Part shown: piece by piece, positions 17,369 through 24,857 of the stretch
Numbering within the stretch: position 1 is the first letter of the stretch
Layout of the letters: every line of letters starts with the position of its first letter
NCBI GenBank assembly: GCA_903877335.1
Contig: CAIRDJ010000296.1
Span: 1-34,249 of the forward strand
Source of the DNA: an uncultured Chloroflexota bacterium
Lineage (GTDB): Bacteria; Chloroflexota; Anaerolineae; Aggregatilineales; Phototrophicaceae
Direction of reading: 5' to 3'
DNA length: 34,249 nucleotides
Position numbers and translations under genes: made by a program
Notes under the pieces: generated by a model
Databases searched by the model: none
Seen by the model: the letters and a program-made list of their open reading frames with translations, nothing else
Told to the model about the DNA's origin: nothing

Positions 17369-18487
17369 ATGAAACGCCTTGCCCTGCTACTTAGCTTTTT
17401 GACAATCCTCTTGATGATCGAACGGATTCAGGCACAACCACCTGTGATCGTCACAAGCCACCGACCCACCCCGCTCTATAGTGGACCCGGCATCACTTAC
17501 GTGGATCATGACCGCCTTAATCCGGGCATAGAGGTGCAGTTGGTAGAGCGTAATTTGGTGGGGAATTGGGTTTACCTTCAACGACTGACCCCAGATCAAC
17601 AAATTGCCCAAAGTGGTTGGGCACAAAGCGGATACCTAAACCTCCCCCCAGAGCTACACTTTAGCGAGATACCCGTTACCACCCTTCCAGATGCCGACCT
17701 CGCCCGCGCCCAAAGCCAAACGGAACAGGCACTCTATGACGTACCGCTCATCTCGCTCCCCCTTGAAACAGTTGCCGAAATCTTCGAGCGCGGGCAAGCG
17801 CGAGGTTATGACCCCCATACCCTCACCAAGGTGGGGGACAGCGTGAGCGCAGACCCAAGCTATTTAGAGATCATGGGGAATCCTGAACCGACCTTAGGGG
17901 CATACGATCATCTTCTGCCAACGCTGGACTACTTTGTTGATTCTGCAACACGCCCCAGCGTGGCAGCAAAGATTGGGCTTTCCAGCTATGTGGTGTTTGA
18001 TCCCTTTTGGGCGGACAAAACCATGTGCGAAGCGAATGAGTCCCCGTTGCAGTGTGAGTATCGGTTGAAACAACCCAGCTTTGCGTTCATCATGTTTGGG
18101 GCAAATGATGTCTTGAGCATGACTTATGAGGAGTATGGGGAACAATTGGAGCAGATCGTTCAAGAGACGCTCGCGCACGACATTGTGCCCATCCTTTCCA
18201 CCTTCAGCACCCACCCTGAACACCCAGCTCACGAGCAGGCACTCGCCTTCAATCTCAAGGTGTTAGAAGTTGCCCATCACCATGACCTACCTCTCATCAA
18301 TCTATGGAGCGCAACTCGTGCCTTGCCCGATTATGGACTAGACCATGACCACATTCACATGAAACAAAGTGGCTTCAACTATCTCAAATATGACAGCGGA
18401 CATGAAACTTGGTACGGTACTAGCCTGCGCAATTTGTTAGCATTGACCATGTTAGATCAACTTCGCCATCAATTAGACCTACCATGA
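17369..18487 (+). CDS. Secreted SH3-like plus SGNH/GDSL hydrolase
   Basis: A signal peptide covers residues 1-22 (ending IQA). Residues about 25-90 look like a bacterial SH3 domain (PLYSGPGITYVD, VYLQRL, SGWAQSGYL). The catalytic part shows the SGNH blocks. These are GDS at 156-158 with nucleophile Ser158, GAND at 244-247 giving the oxyanion Gly/Asn, and DHIH at 327-330 with the Asp/His pair. Such enzymes hydrolyse acyl esters; secreted ones often deacetylate polysaccharides or peptidoglycan. Fusion to an SH3 module and a start 11 bases after the M23 peptidase gene suggest a cell-wall target, which is inference. The gap to the next gene is short. Confidence 0.82.
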   Translation: MKRLALLLSFLTILLMIERIQAQPPVIVTSHRPTPLYSGPGITYVDHDRLNPGIEVQLVERNLVGNWVYLQRLTPDQQIAQSGWAQSGYLNLPPELHFSEIPVTTLPDADLARAQSQTEQALYDVPLISLPLETVAEIFERGQARGYDPHTLTKVGDSVSADPSYLEIMGNPEPTLGAYDHLLPTLDYFVDSATRPSVAAKIGLSSYVVFDPFWADKTMCEANESPLQCEYRLKQPSFAFIMFGANDVLSMTYEEYGEQLEQIVQETLAHDIVPILSTFSTHPEHPAHEQALAFNLKVLEVAHHHDLPLINLWSATRALPDYGLDHDHIHMKQSGFNYLKYDSGHETWYGTSLRNLLALTMLDQLRHQLDLP

Positions 18488-18500
18488 ACAGGAGTCGTTT

Positions 18501-18872
18501 ATGAAATCTTGGATGTTTGCCCTCGCACCATTGCTGATGGTTGGGTTAGTGGGTTGTGGAACCCCCCCACCCGCACAAGTACAAACTGTCGAAGCGTATT
18601 TACAGGCAAAAGTAGAGTCTGACCTTCCCACTTTGCAATCCCTGATCTGTGCCGAATTAGCACAGAGGGCGGTTGCAGAAAGCCGCACGTTCGCCACCGT
18701 GAGCAACGTTACCATCCAGAACATGTCTTGTCGCGTGGATGAGGATGACACCCATGTCACGTGTAGCGGGGAAATCATCGCACAATATGGCAACCAAACC
18801 ACCCCCTTCCCACTCACACGCTACCGTGTGGTACAAGAAGAGGGCGTATGGAAGTGGTGTGGGGAATCTTAA
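18501..18872 (+). CDS. Small lipoprotein of unknown function
   Basis: The 123-residue protein has a lipoprotein signal peptide: hydrophobic residues 5-18 and the lipobox LVGC with Cys19, followed by a Pro-rich spacer. The mature domain (VEAYLQAKVESDLPTLQSLI..., ending in YRVVQEEGVWKWC) is shaped like small NTF2/DUF4878-type lipoproteins. It has an initial helix about gene products of this size and then beta strands, with four further Cys residues that could pair. AGGAG precedes the ATG. It follows the SGNH hydrolase by 13 bases and is probably in the same operon. I do not recognise a specific family. Confidence 0.75.
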   Translation: MKSWMFALAPLLMVGLVGCGTPPPAQVQTVEAYLQAKVESDLPTLQSLICAELAQRAVAESRTFATVSNVTIQNMSCRVDEDDTHVTCSGEIIAQYGNQTTPFPLTRYRVVQEEGVWKWCGES

Positions 18873-19057
18873 CGGTGCCTCTCGGTGGAATGAATTCGCC
18901 CTACAGGACAGCGCGACAACCCACCCTACCCGTAGCGCGAGCGCCCAAGAAATTGATCCCGACTATCCCACCAACTAGCGTCACTGGTTGGGCTAACAAT
19001 CGACCAACAACACGAGGGTGATTGAATTCCGCCGCGCCGTGTGTGCTGGTCTCCCGT

Positions 19058-21535
19058 TTATGGTTCACAGTTCAACTTGCCCTCAAAACTTGCCCCGTTC
19101 AAAAACCCGCTCACGTCCGCCTCACGGGTACACCCTAGTGACTCATCGCCTGCGGTCGCGCTGAATTGCAAATTCTCGAAGCTATTGCGAACATTCAACC
19201 AACGACCGTCTTCCACCTGTTTGTAGCGCGAGGAATAAACCACCTCTCCTAGCCGAATCAACTTCACCATCATCGTGCCATCCGCCTCTGCTGTGAGTTC
19301 AATATCGCGTATCTGCTCCGGCGCGGTGAAGATGCGCACGGGAATGCGCCCACTCACAGGAAGGGTTGAATTGGGTGCGGGAACAGGGGTTGCCACAACC
19401 TCAGTCGCGTTCACTTCGGCAACAGGAGCAACTTCCTGCACGGCAACAGGAGCAACCTCCTGCACGGCGACCGGTTCAATCGTCACCGTTTCTACCGCGC
19501 CTGCTGTTGTTACCAATGGAGCAAAGACCAATTCTGCAGTTGAAGGTAGAATAGAATCGAACGAGGCATCATAAATCGTGCGCCAAGTTCCATCGCCAAT
19601 GATCTCCCCCAACGTGACATCCACCTCGTCACGGAAGTCGGTTTGCCCAGGTGGGATCACCATGGAGTACGTCTCGCTGGTGAGAAATTCGCCAATTATT
19701 TGGTAATCCGTAGCGTTAGGTGCAGTGGCTCGCAAGGCTTCTAAGGTTGCCCAGTTGTCGCTCACGGCTTCAACTTGACCATCTTGTAAAGCCGCAAAGA
19801 CCTCAATGAGTGTCGCCTGAATGGGCATCACATTAACGCCTAAGCCAGCACCCTGTAGGGTTTCTTCCGCCAGCGTGCCCGTTTGGACGGCAACCGCCCG
19901 CCCAGCAAGTTGGTCGTTGCTGGTCAAGCCACTGTCTGCCCGCACCATAAACCGTTGCCCATCCACAAAGTAGAATGTATTCGTCCATTCACCCCAACCC
20001 GCGTTATCTAGCGTGAAGACGGTATTGCGAATGAGCAGGTCAACTGTGCCGGTTGTGAGTGCCTCTGCTTGTTGACGACTAGAAACCTTCACCCATTCAA
20101 TCGGCATGCTTTCCCCAAACAAGCGTTTTACCAACTCTTTGGCAATCTCGATCTCAAAGCCCTGATAGGTGGCATCGTCGATCCGCATGGAAAAAACCGG
20201 GAAGCTACCGTTCACACCAATGCGAATGCTACCACGCGCTTGGATCGATTGAGCGAAAGCCGAAGAAGCTCGACTGGCAGTGCTGGGAACCGCAACCAAC
20301 TCTACTACTGGGGCAACCATTACGCTTTCAACCGTTGCTTGAGGAGTCGCTTCAGGATTGACCACCAAACCTGCCAACATGCCCGGATCAATCCCTTCAG
20401 GGGTGGCAAGCACGACCTCGCTATTGGTGGCGGGCAACTCAACTGTTGGTGCTGCCGTTGGGGGCGTATTCACAACCACCCCGAAATCGTTGGTACCCGG
20501 CGCAATGACCACGCCTTCTGGCAAGGGAGCGGTCGCTAATGGCAGCACGCGCACCTTCTCATTTGAGTACGCACGGGATTGAGTGGGTACACCTGCTGCC
20601 AAGCCATCTAAGCCCATTGGAACGCTGGTGAATTGTCCGCCAGAAACAGAAACCCTTGCACCACCTGATTCAACCGAAAGCACGCCTTGTAGCGCGTAAA
20701 CGTCTAAGCTGTTATTAGGAAGGGCTTGCACCCACGCAGTAACGGTGCGATCAATGACCAAACGCACCCCGTTTAGCTCCAACAGGGTGGAATTGGGTGC
20801 TTGGAGGAGCAAGCCACTGTCGGGGGCGTTGGCACACGGGCGATCCTCTTTGCTGGCAAGCGTCAACTTCATGCGAGTGAGCGTTTGGGTTTCAGTCGCT
20901 TCAAACGAAAGCGGAGACAAACTGGCAACCAGCGCGGTCTCCTTCACCACAAAGGCGGGCACCCACCCGCTCCCCAATTGAGAAACCATCTTGATCCACT
21001 GCATGCCAGACACTTCCACCCGCCCCAGACCGATTAAGGTGTCCCCAGAGATCATGGAGGCGACCACTTGACTGGACATGGAAGGGGTGAGGTGAATGTT
21101 ACCGAGCGTCCCCACAGTGAAAGGTAGCTCCACCACGGGCGCGGTGAGGTTTTCGAGCAGGGCATTTCCATACAGTTGTAAGGTGGTGCGGTCGTTGGTA
21201 TTGGTAGGAATGGTGAGCAAACTCACACCATAATGGCGCGTCACCTGGTCATAACCGCTCGCCAAGATGGACTGTAACTCCACCGCAGAGCCAACTTGAC
21301 CGGGTTGGGTGAGGCTCAAGCTAGAGGCGCGGCGGGCAGTGGTTAAAACATTGGCATTGCCATAGCACACTTGATTGAGCCGTATCAGTTGGCAATTGGT
21401 CTGGGCAGTTTGCCAAGCACTCTGAACGATGGCTTCACAAGTTGCATCTGACTGTGCGCGAGCTGGGGTGGTTATCGTTGCCCCCACCCACAGGAATAAA
21501 CAGATGGTTAAAAGGTGCTGAAGGTGTTTTGGCAT
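19058..21535 (-). CDS. Secreted multidomain solute-binding fusion protein (SH3-like, FecR-like, SBP family 3)
   Basis: The 825-residue protein starts at ATG 21535 with AGGA upstream; a TTG eight codons earlier is less likely. It has a signal peptide (1-27) and a Cys-rich domain with Cys33, Cys48 and Cys57 in NQVCYGN. An SH3-like region follows at about 138-205 and a FecR-like beta region at about 225-330 (LDVYALQGVLSVESGG). A Pro/Val linker leads to a family-3 periplasmic binding domain at about 432-662 (RIGVNGSFPVFS, GFEIEIAKEL, VDLLIRNTVFT). A Val/Pro repeat linker and a roughly 105-residue C-terminal domain with two Cys end the protein. Family-3 domains bind amino acids or similar small ligands. 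No permease genes are adjacent, so a sensing or scavenging role is possible. Confidence 0.82.
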   Translation of the reverse strand: MPKHLQHLLTICLFLWVGATITTPARAQSDATCEAIVQSAWQTAQTNCQLIRLNQVCYGNANVLTTARRASSLSLTQPGQVGSAVELQSILASGYDQVTRHYGVSLLTIPTNTNDRTTLQLYGNALLENLTAPVVELPFTVGTLGNIHLTPSMSSQVVASMISGDTLIGLGRVEVSGMQWIKMVSQLGSGWVPAFVVKETALVASLSPLSFEATETQTLTRMKLTLASKEDRPCANAPDSGLLLQAPNSTLLELNGVRLVIDRTVTAWVQALPNNSLDVYALQGVLSVESGGARVSVSGGQFTSVPMGLDGLAAGVPTQSRAYSNEKVRVLPLATAPLPEGVVIAPGTNDFGVVVNTPPTAAPTVELPATNSEVVLATPEGIDPGMLAGLVVNPEATPQATVESVMVAPVVELVAVPSTASRASSAFAQSIQARGSIRIGVNGSFPVFSMRIDDATYQGFEIEIAKELVKRLFGESMPIEWVKVSSRQQAEALTTGTVDLLIRNTVFTLDNAGWGEWTNTFYFVDGQRFMVRADSGLTSNDQLAGRAVAVQTGTLAEETLQGAGLGVNVMPIQATLIEVFAALQDGQVEAVSDNWATLEALRATAPNATDYQIIGEFLTSETYSMVIPPGQTDFRDEVDVTLGEIIGDGTWRTIYDASFDSILPSTAELVFAPLVTTAGAVETVTIEPVAVQEVAPVAVQEVAPVAEVNATEVVATPVPAPNSTLPVSGRIPVRIFTAPEQIRDIELTAEADGTMMVKLIRLGEVVYSSRYKQVEDGRWLNVRNSFENLQFSATAGDESLGCTREADVSGFLNGASFEGKLNCEP
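19418..19465. repeat. Two-copy 24-bp tandem repeat in the solute-binding fusion gene
   Basis: The units at 19418-19441 and 19442-19465 differ by a single base and encode VAPVAVQE-type octapeptides in the linker before the C-terminal domain. A partial third copy (GGCGACC) follows. Copy number could vary between strains and change linker length in frame. Confidence 0.8.
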
Positions 21536-21615
21536 AACATGCTTCCTGTCGTACTTCAACCGAAAAATTAACGGTGATTTATCGTATCATCTTTGATGGG
21601 GATTAAGCTATGCTT

Positions 21616-22542
21616 TTAGCGGACTAAACCCAAACGCCGTAGATCATTCAGAATAATTCGCTCAAAGCTGACATCAGTGCGCGCCAAAACATAGTGGATT
21701 CCCTGTTGGCGAAATTGGCGCGAAAGCTCGGTTTGCCATTGTCGCACGCGACGCAGATACAATTGGCGCATATCTTGGTCAAGGGAAACATCTTGTGGCA
21801 CAAAGTTCTCGGCATCCACCAAGCGCAAATCCCCCAGCAAAGACGGATCGAGTTCATTCGGGGCAAGCACCTGCACCACCGCTACTTCATAGCCTCTACC
21901 AATTAATGCCTGCAACCCCTCACGGTAGGCATCACGATGGAACAAATCGCTCAAGATGAAAAGTAAGCCCGGCAACCGTTCATGCTTGGCGTAGTCGCTC
22001 AAGAACTGGTTGAAGTCGAGGGTGGTGTGTGGCTTCAGGCGTTGCAAGAACTGATAGAGCGGGACTTGGAAATTGCGCCCGCGCGCCGGACCAAAACGCT
22101 CCACTTGGTCGGCATGGGCAGCGGTCAAGCGCAAGCGGTCATTGGTTGACATCGCAATAGTGGCAATCCCTGCTGCCAAGCGTTTGGCATAGGTGAACTT
22201 GTGATGGTCGGTTGGCTCGGCATGAAGGGGAAAGTTCATGCTTTCGGATTGATCAATCAGAATGTGAACGGCTAAATCCTGCTCATCTTCATATTGTTTG
22301 ATGTAGGGCTTTTCAGTGCGAGCATATAAGTTCCAGTCCAAGTGGCGCAGATCATCCCCTTGTACGTAATTACGATAGCCAACAAACTCAATGCTACTAC
22401 CTCGTTTTGCGCTGCGACGGTCGCCCTTGATCGCGCCAACTCGCACACGTTGGGCTACAAGCATGAGTTGCTCCAGTTTGCGCCGTGTACGGTCATCAAA
22501 TAGACGTTGGGAAGACACGGTCAGTTTGTTTCCCAAACACAT
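21616..22542 (-). CDS. DUF58 domain-containing protein
   Basis: The 308-residue protein carries the DUF58 core: RTRRKLEQLMLVAQRV, then SSIEFVGYRNYVQGDDLRHLDW and YARTEKPYIKQYEDEQD. A von Willebrand A-like half follows, with DQSESMNF in place of the MIDAS DxSxS motif. DUF58 proteins usually partner a MoxR-type AAA+ ATPase, but none is encoded here. Start choice is uncertain. The ATG at 22542 has no ribosome site, while a GTG at 22518 lies two bases after the stop of a small upstream ORF (22521-22655) that does have a strong one. The conserved core begins after both. The role is probably assembly or maturation of an envelope or metal-dependent complex. Confidence 0.85.
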   Translation of the reverse strand: MCLGNKLTVSSQRLFDDRTRRKLEQLMLVAQRVRVGAIKGDRRSAKRGSSIEFVGYRNYVQGDDLRHLDWNLYARTEKPYIKQYEDEQDLAVHILIDQSESMNFPLHAEPTDHHKFTYAKRLAAGIATIAMSTNDRLRLTAAHADQVERFGPARGRNFQVPLYQFLQRLKPHTTLDFNQFLSDYAKHERLPGLLFILSDLFHRDAYREGLQALIGRGYEVAVVQVLAPNELDPSLLGDLRLVDAENFVPQDVSLDQDMRQLYLRRVRQWQTELSRQFRQQGIHYVLARTDVSFERIILNDLRRLGLVR

Positions 22543-22655
22543 ACGCGGGCTAAACCGTTTCGTAGAGGCATGGGGAAGCCCATACAGTTGCGGGGTACAC
22601 TGAAGTCCCCATCAAAGCCGGTGGCGCGTTCCTTGGGGATGATTAGCGTTGCCAT
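22521..22655 (-). CDS. Possible 44-codon leader ORF ahead of the DUF58 gene
   Basis: An ATG at 22655 is preceded by GAGGAGG seven bases upstream, the strongest ribosome site in this region. The 44-residue peptide (MATLIIPKERATGFD..., ending VCVWETN) shows no family I recognise and no signal peptide. Its TGA is followed by CC and then the GTG candidate start of DUF58, so the ORF could load ribosomes for that gene by coupling. A chance ORF, or a frame error separating a real DUF58 N terminus, cannot be excluded. Confidence 0.4.
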   Translation of the reverse strand: MATLIIPKERATGFDGDFSVPRNCMGFPMPLRNGLARVCVWETN

Positions 22656-22828
22656 GTGAACGCCTCCTCGCTTGTCGCGTTGACGCAAAACGTGAACTTC
22701 ACATCATGCAACAACATGGTACTAATTTCCATACCCACAACACCCTCGCGGATAACAGGAGCGTCGAAATTACAACGAGCTAAGGCGCGTGGCGGTTACG
22801 CCTAAGAAAAATGTAGAGAGCTGTCCTG

Positions 22829-22857
22829 TTTACGAAGCCCAACAGGAGTTGTATACT
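22829..22857 (+). promoter_or_regulatory. Candidate promoter of tsaE-tsaB-rimI
   Basis: TTTACG (22829-22834), 17 bases, TATACT (22852-22857). A start near 22864 leaves about 24 bases of leader with GTAGGAG before the GTG at 22888. Confidence 0.5.
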
Positions 22858-22887
22858 ATCACACAGATCACCCCGTAGGAGTCATTT

Positions 22888-23388
22888 GTGGCTATTATCC
22901 GCGACGACCAACTTGACATCATCAGTCATAGCCCAGAGCAAACCGTTCGGCTTGGGGCACGCTTGGGCAAATTGCTTGTTCCCGGCGATATTATCTGCCT
23001 ATCAGGAGAGATGGGCGCGGGGAAAACTGTCTTCGCCAGTGGGGTTGGTCAAGGTTGGGGAACGCTCAACACGGTCACTAGCCCAACCTTCACCGTCGTT
23101 CATCAACACCGTCGCAAAGGGGATAGCCAACGCCTCCATCACTTGGACTTGTACCGCATTCAAAATGAAACTGAAGTGGACAGCATTGGATGGGAAGATA
23201 TTTTGGACGATAACGGTCCAGTAATTTTAGAGTGGCCAGAGCACATCCGCGATGCGATCCCCACACAACATCTATGGATTGCAATCCGTGTCATTGAAGT
23301 TACCCGCCGTAATTTGCTGATGGAGGGGGTAGGCAAACGTTATACCCACCTACTCAATCAATTTCGTGAACAAACGTTTGGGGTATAA
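22888..23388 (+). CDS. tsaE: tRNA threonylcarbamoyladenosine biosynthesis ATPase TsaE
   Basis: The 166-residue protein has Walker A SGEMGAGKT at 39-47 and SPTFTVVHQH, then HLDLYRI and VILEWPEH. All are conserved in TsaE. TsaE works with TsaB and TsaD to transfer threonylcarbamoyl onto A37 of ANN-decoding tRNAs, its ATPase resetting the complex. The start is GTG 22888 after GTAGGAG. The stop overlaps the tsaB start (TAATG), which fits the usual tsaE-tsaB-rimI arrangement; tsaD is not in the window. Confidence 0.95.
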   Translation: MAIIRDDQLDIISHSPEQTVRLGARLGKLLVPGDIICLSGEMGAGKTVFASGVGQGWGTLNTVTSPTFTVVHQHRRKGDSQRLHHLDLYRIQNETEVDSIGWEDILDDNGPVILEWPEHIRDAIPTQHLWIAIRVIEVTRRNLLMEGVGKRYTHLLNQFREQTFGV

Positions 23389-24068
23389 TGATGTTATTGG
23401 CACTTGATACCGCAACCAAAATCATGGGCTTGGCGATTTACGACGGCAAACGCCTGATCGCCGAACAAATGTGGAAAGCCAACCACAATCAAACTGAACG
23501 TTTAGCCCACACCATCCGCGACCTTCTGCATCACCATCACCTCCGCATGGCAGACTTCACCGCGGTTGCCGTCGCAGTTGGACCTGGATCCTACGCGGGG
23601 GTGCGCATTGGGGTTTCTATGGGGAAAGGCTTGGCACTGGCACAGTCCTTGCCCTTGATTGGGATGACCACCCTCGACATTTTAGCGATGAGCCAACCCC
23701 GTTATACAGGCACGCTCATTGCGCTGGTGGATGCTGGGCGCGAGCGCGTTATCACAGGAACTTATCGCTGGGCAGAAACACGCTGGGTGGAACGCGGAGA
23801 AGCACGCTTGCTAACCTGGGAAGAAATCTTTGCACAACTGGATGGACCTGCCACCCTATCTGGCGAGATCTCCGATGAGGGCTATCGCGCCCTGCAGGTG
23901 GCAAAACAAGCGAACCCACTGCTCAAGGTTTCGGTTGCCCCGGCTAGTCATCAGCTACGCCGAACCGGCTTTTTGGCAGAGATGGCGTGGAGCACGCTAG
24001 AGGCACGCGGTAGGCAGGCTTTCTTGGCGACAACTTTAGCCCCCGTCTACATCAATAGTCTGACTTAA
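23388..24068 (+). CDS. tsaB: tRNA threonylcarbamoyladenosine biosynthesis protein TsaB
   Basis: The 226-residue protein opens MMLLALDTATKIMGLAIYD, the ASKHA-fold start of TsaB, and contains AVAVGPGSYAGVRIGVSMGKGLA, the dimerisation helix conserved in the family. It lacks the metal-binding His residues of TsaD, as TsaB does, and acts as the partner subunit that TsaD and TsaE bind. The A of its ATG is the last base of the tsaE stop codon. A second ATG lies directly after the first, so the start could be one codon later. Confidence 0.94.
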   Translation: MMLLALDTATKIMGLAIYDGKRLIAEQMWKANHNQTERLAHTIRDLLHHHHLRMADFTAVAVAVGPGSYAGVRIGVSMGKGLALAQSLPLIGMTTLDILAMSQPRYTGTLIALVDAGRERVITGTYRWAETRWVERGEARLLTWEEIFAQLDGPATLSGEISDEGYRALQVAKQANPLLKVSVAPASHQLRRTGFLAEMAWSTLEARGRQAFLATTLAPVYINSLT

Positions 24069-24072
24069 GCCC

Positions 24073-24672
24073 ATGTCACCGCTCCTTCGCAACATGACCT
24101 TGCAGGATGTTCCCGCTGTCGTTCATATAGATTATCTCTCGTTCACGAACCCGTGGTCAGCGCGTTCTTATGCGTATGAGGTCAGTCAGTCCGACTATAG
24201 CTATATGGTGGTCTTGGAGGTTGTGAACTCACCTAGCCCAACGACCACCCTGTGGCAACAATTACGCAGATGGTTGGGGATCACGCCACGCCCTGTAGCG
24301 GTCTTGCTTGCCTACGCCGGCATGTGGAAGTTTGAAGACACGGCGCACATCAGCACGCTTGCTAGTCATCCCCAACATCGTCATCAAGGTTGGGGAAAGT
24401 TGGTACTCTTAGCCCAGTTGATTCGCGCTAGCCAACTGAATGTGGAAAGGGTCTCGCTTGAGGTCCGTGTAAGCAACACGATTGCACAAAATCTGTATCA
24501 ACAGATGGGCTTTCAACAAACGGGCATCAAGCAAGGTTACTACAGCGATAACCAAGAGGATGCGTGGGTGATGGCGTTGTCCCTGCCCGCTCATCTCGAA
24601 ACTTTGCAAGAACACTATCAACAACTGCTTGAAACCCACCGCGTCGAAGACCACTACACTAACGCACAGTGA
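24073..24672 (+). CDS. rimI: Ribosomal protein S18 alanine N-acetyltransferase RimI-like
   Basis: The 199-residue GNAT protein begins with MTLQDVPAVVHIDYLSFTNPWS, typical of RimI, and holds the acetyl-CoA loop HPQHRHQGWGKLV, followed by SLEVRVSNTIAQNLYQQMGFQQTGI. RimI acetylates the N-terminal Ala of ribosomal protein S18. Compared with the usual 150 or so residues, it has an insertion of about 25 residues (near 52-77, SPSPTTTLWQQLRRWLG) and a C-terminal extension. It starts four bases after tsaB and no clear ribosome site is present, so it is probably translated by coupling. Confidence 0.87.
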   Translation: MSPLLRNMTLQDVPAVVHIDYLSFTNPWSARSYAYEVSQSDYSYMVVLEVVNSPSPTTTLWQQLRRWLGITPRPVAVLLAYAGMWKFEDTAHISTLASHPQHRHQGWGKLVLLAQLIRASQLNVERVSLEVRVSNTIAQNLYQQMGFQQTGIKQGYYSDNQEDAWVMALSLPAHLETLQEHYQQLLETHRVEDHYTNAQ

Positions 24673-24857
24673 AGGCTTCAGTTTTGTGTTTCGAGGGCAG
24701 GAGTGGGCTTGCGTGCCCATAACCTGCGTAAGTTCAGCACATTCTACCGAAACGTGCCCGCCACCAACCAAACAGCAGTGGCTTCATCCAGCTTTCCCAC
24801 GATTTCAGCCAATCCTGCGGTCGGGTTCAACGAATAGATCAATCCCAAATGGGGAAT

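Noticed and set aside
18873-19057. Convergent gap after the lipoprotein gene searched for a terminator or RNA
   Set aside because: Only an imperfect CCCACCAA/TTGGG pairing is present, not strong enough to call.
24673-24857. Small hairpin TGGGC-N6-GCCCA at 24704-24719 and an ORF continuing from 24629
   Set aside because: The stem is only 5 bp, and the ORF is mostly a shadow of the end of rimI with no homology; the gap between convergent genes shows nothing stronger.
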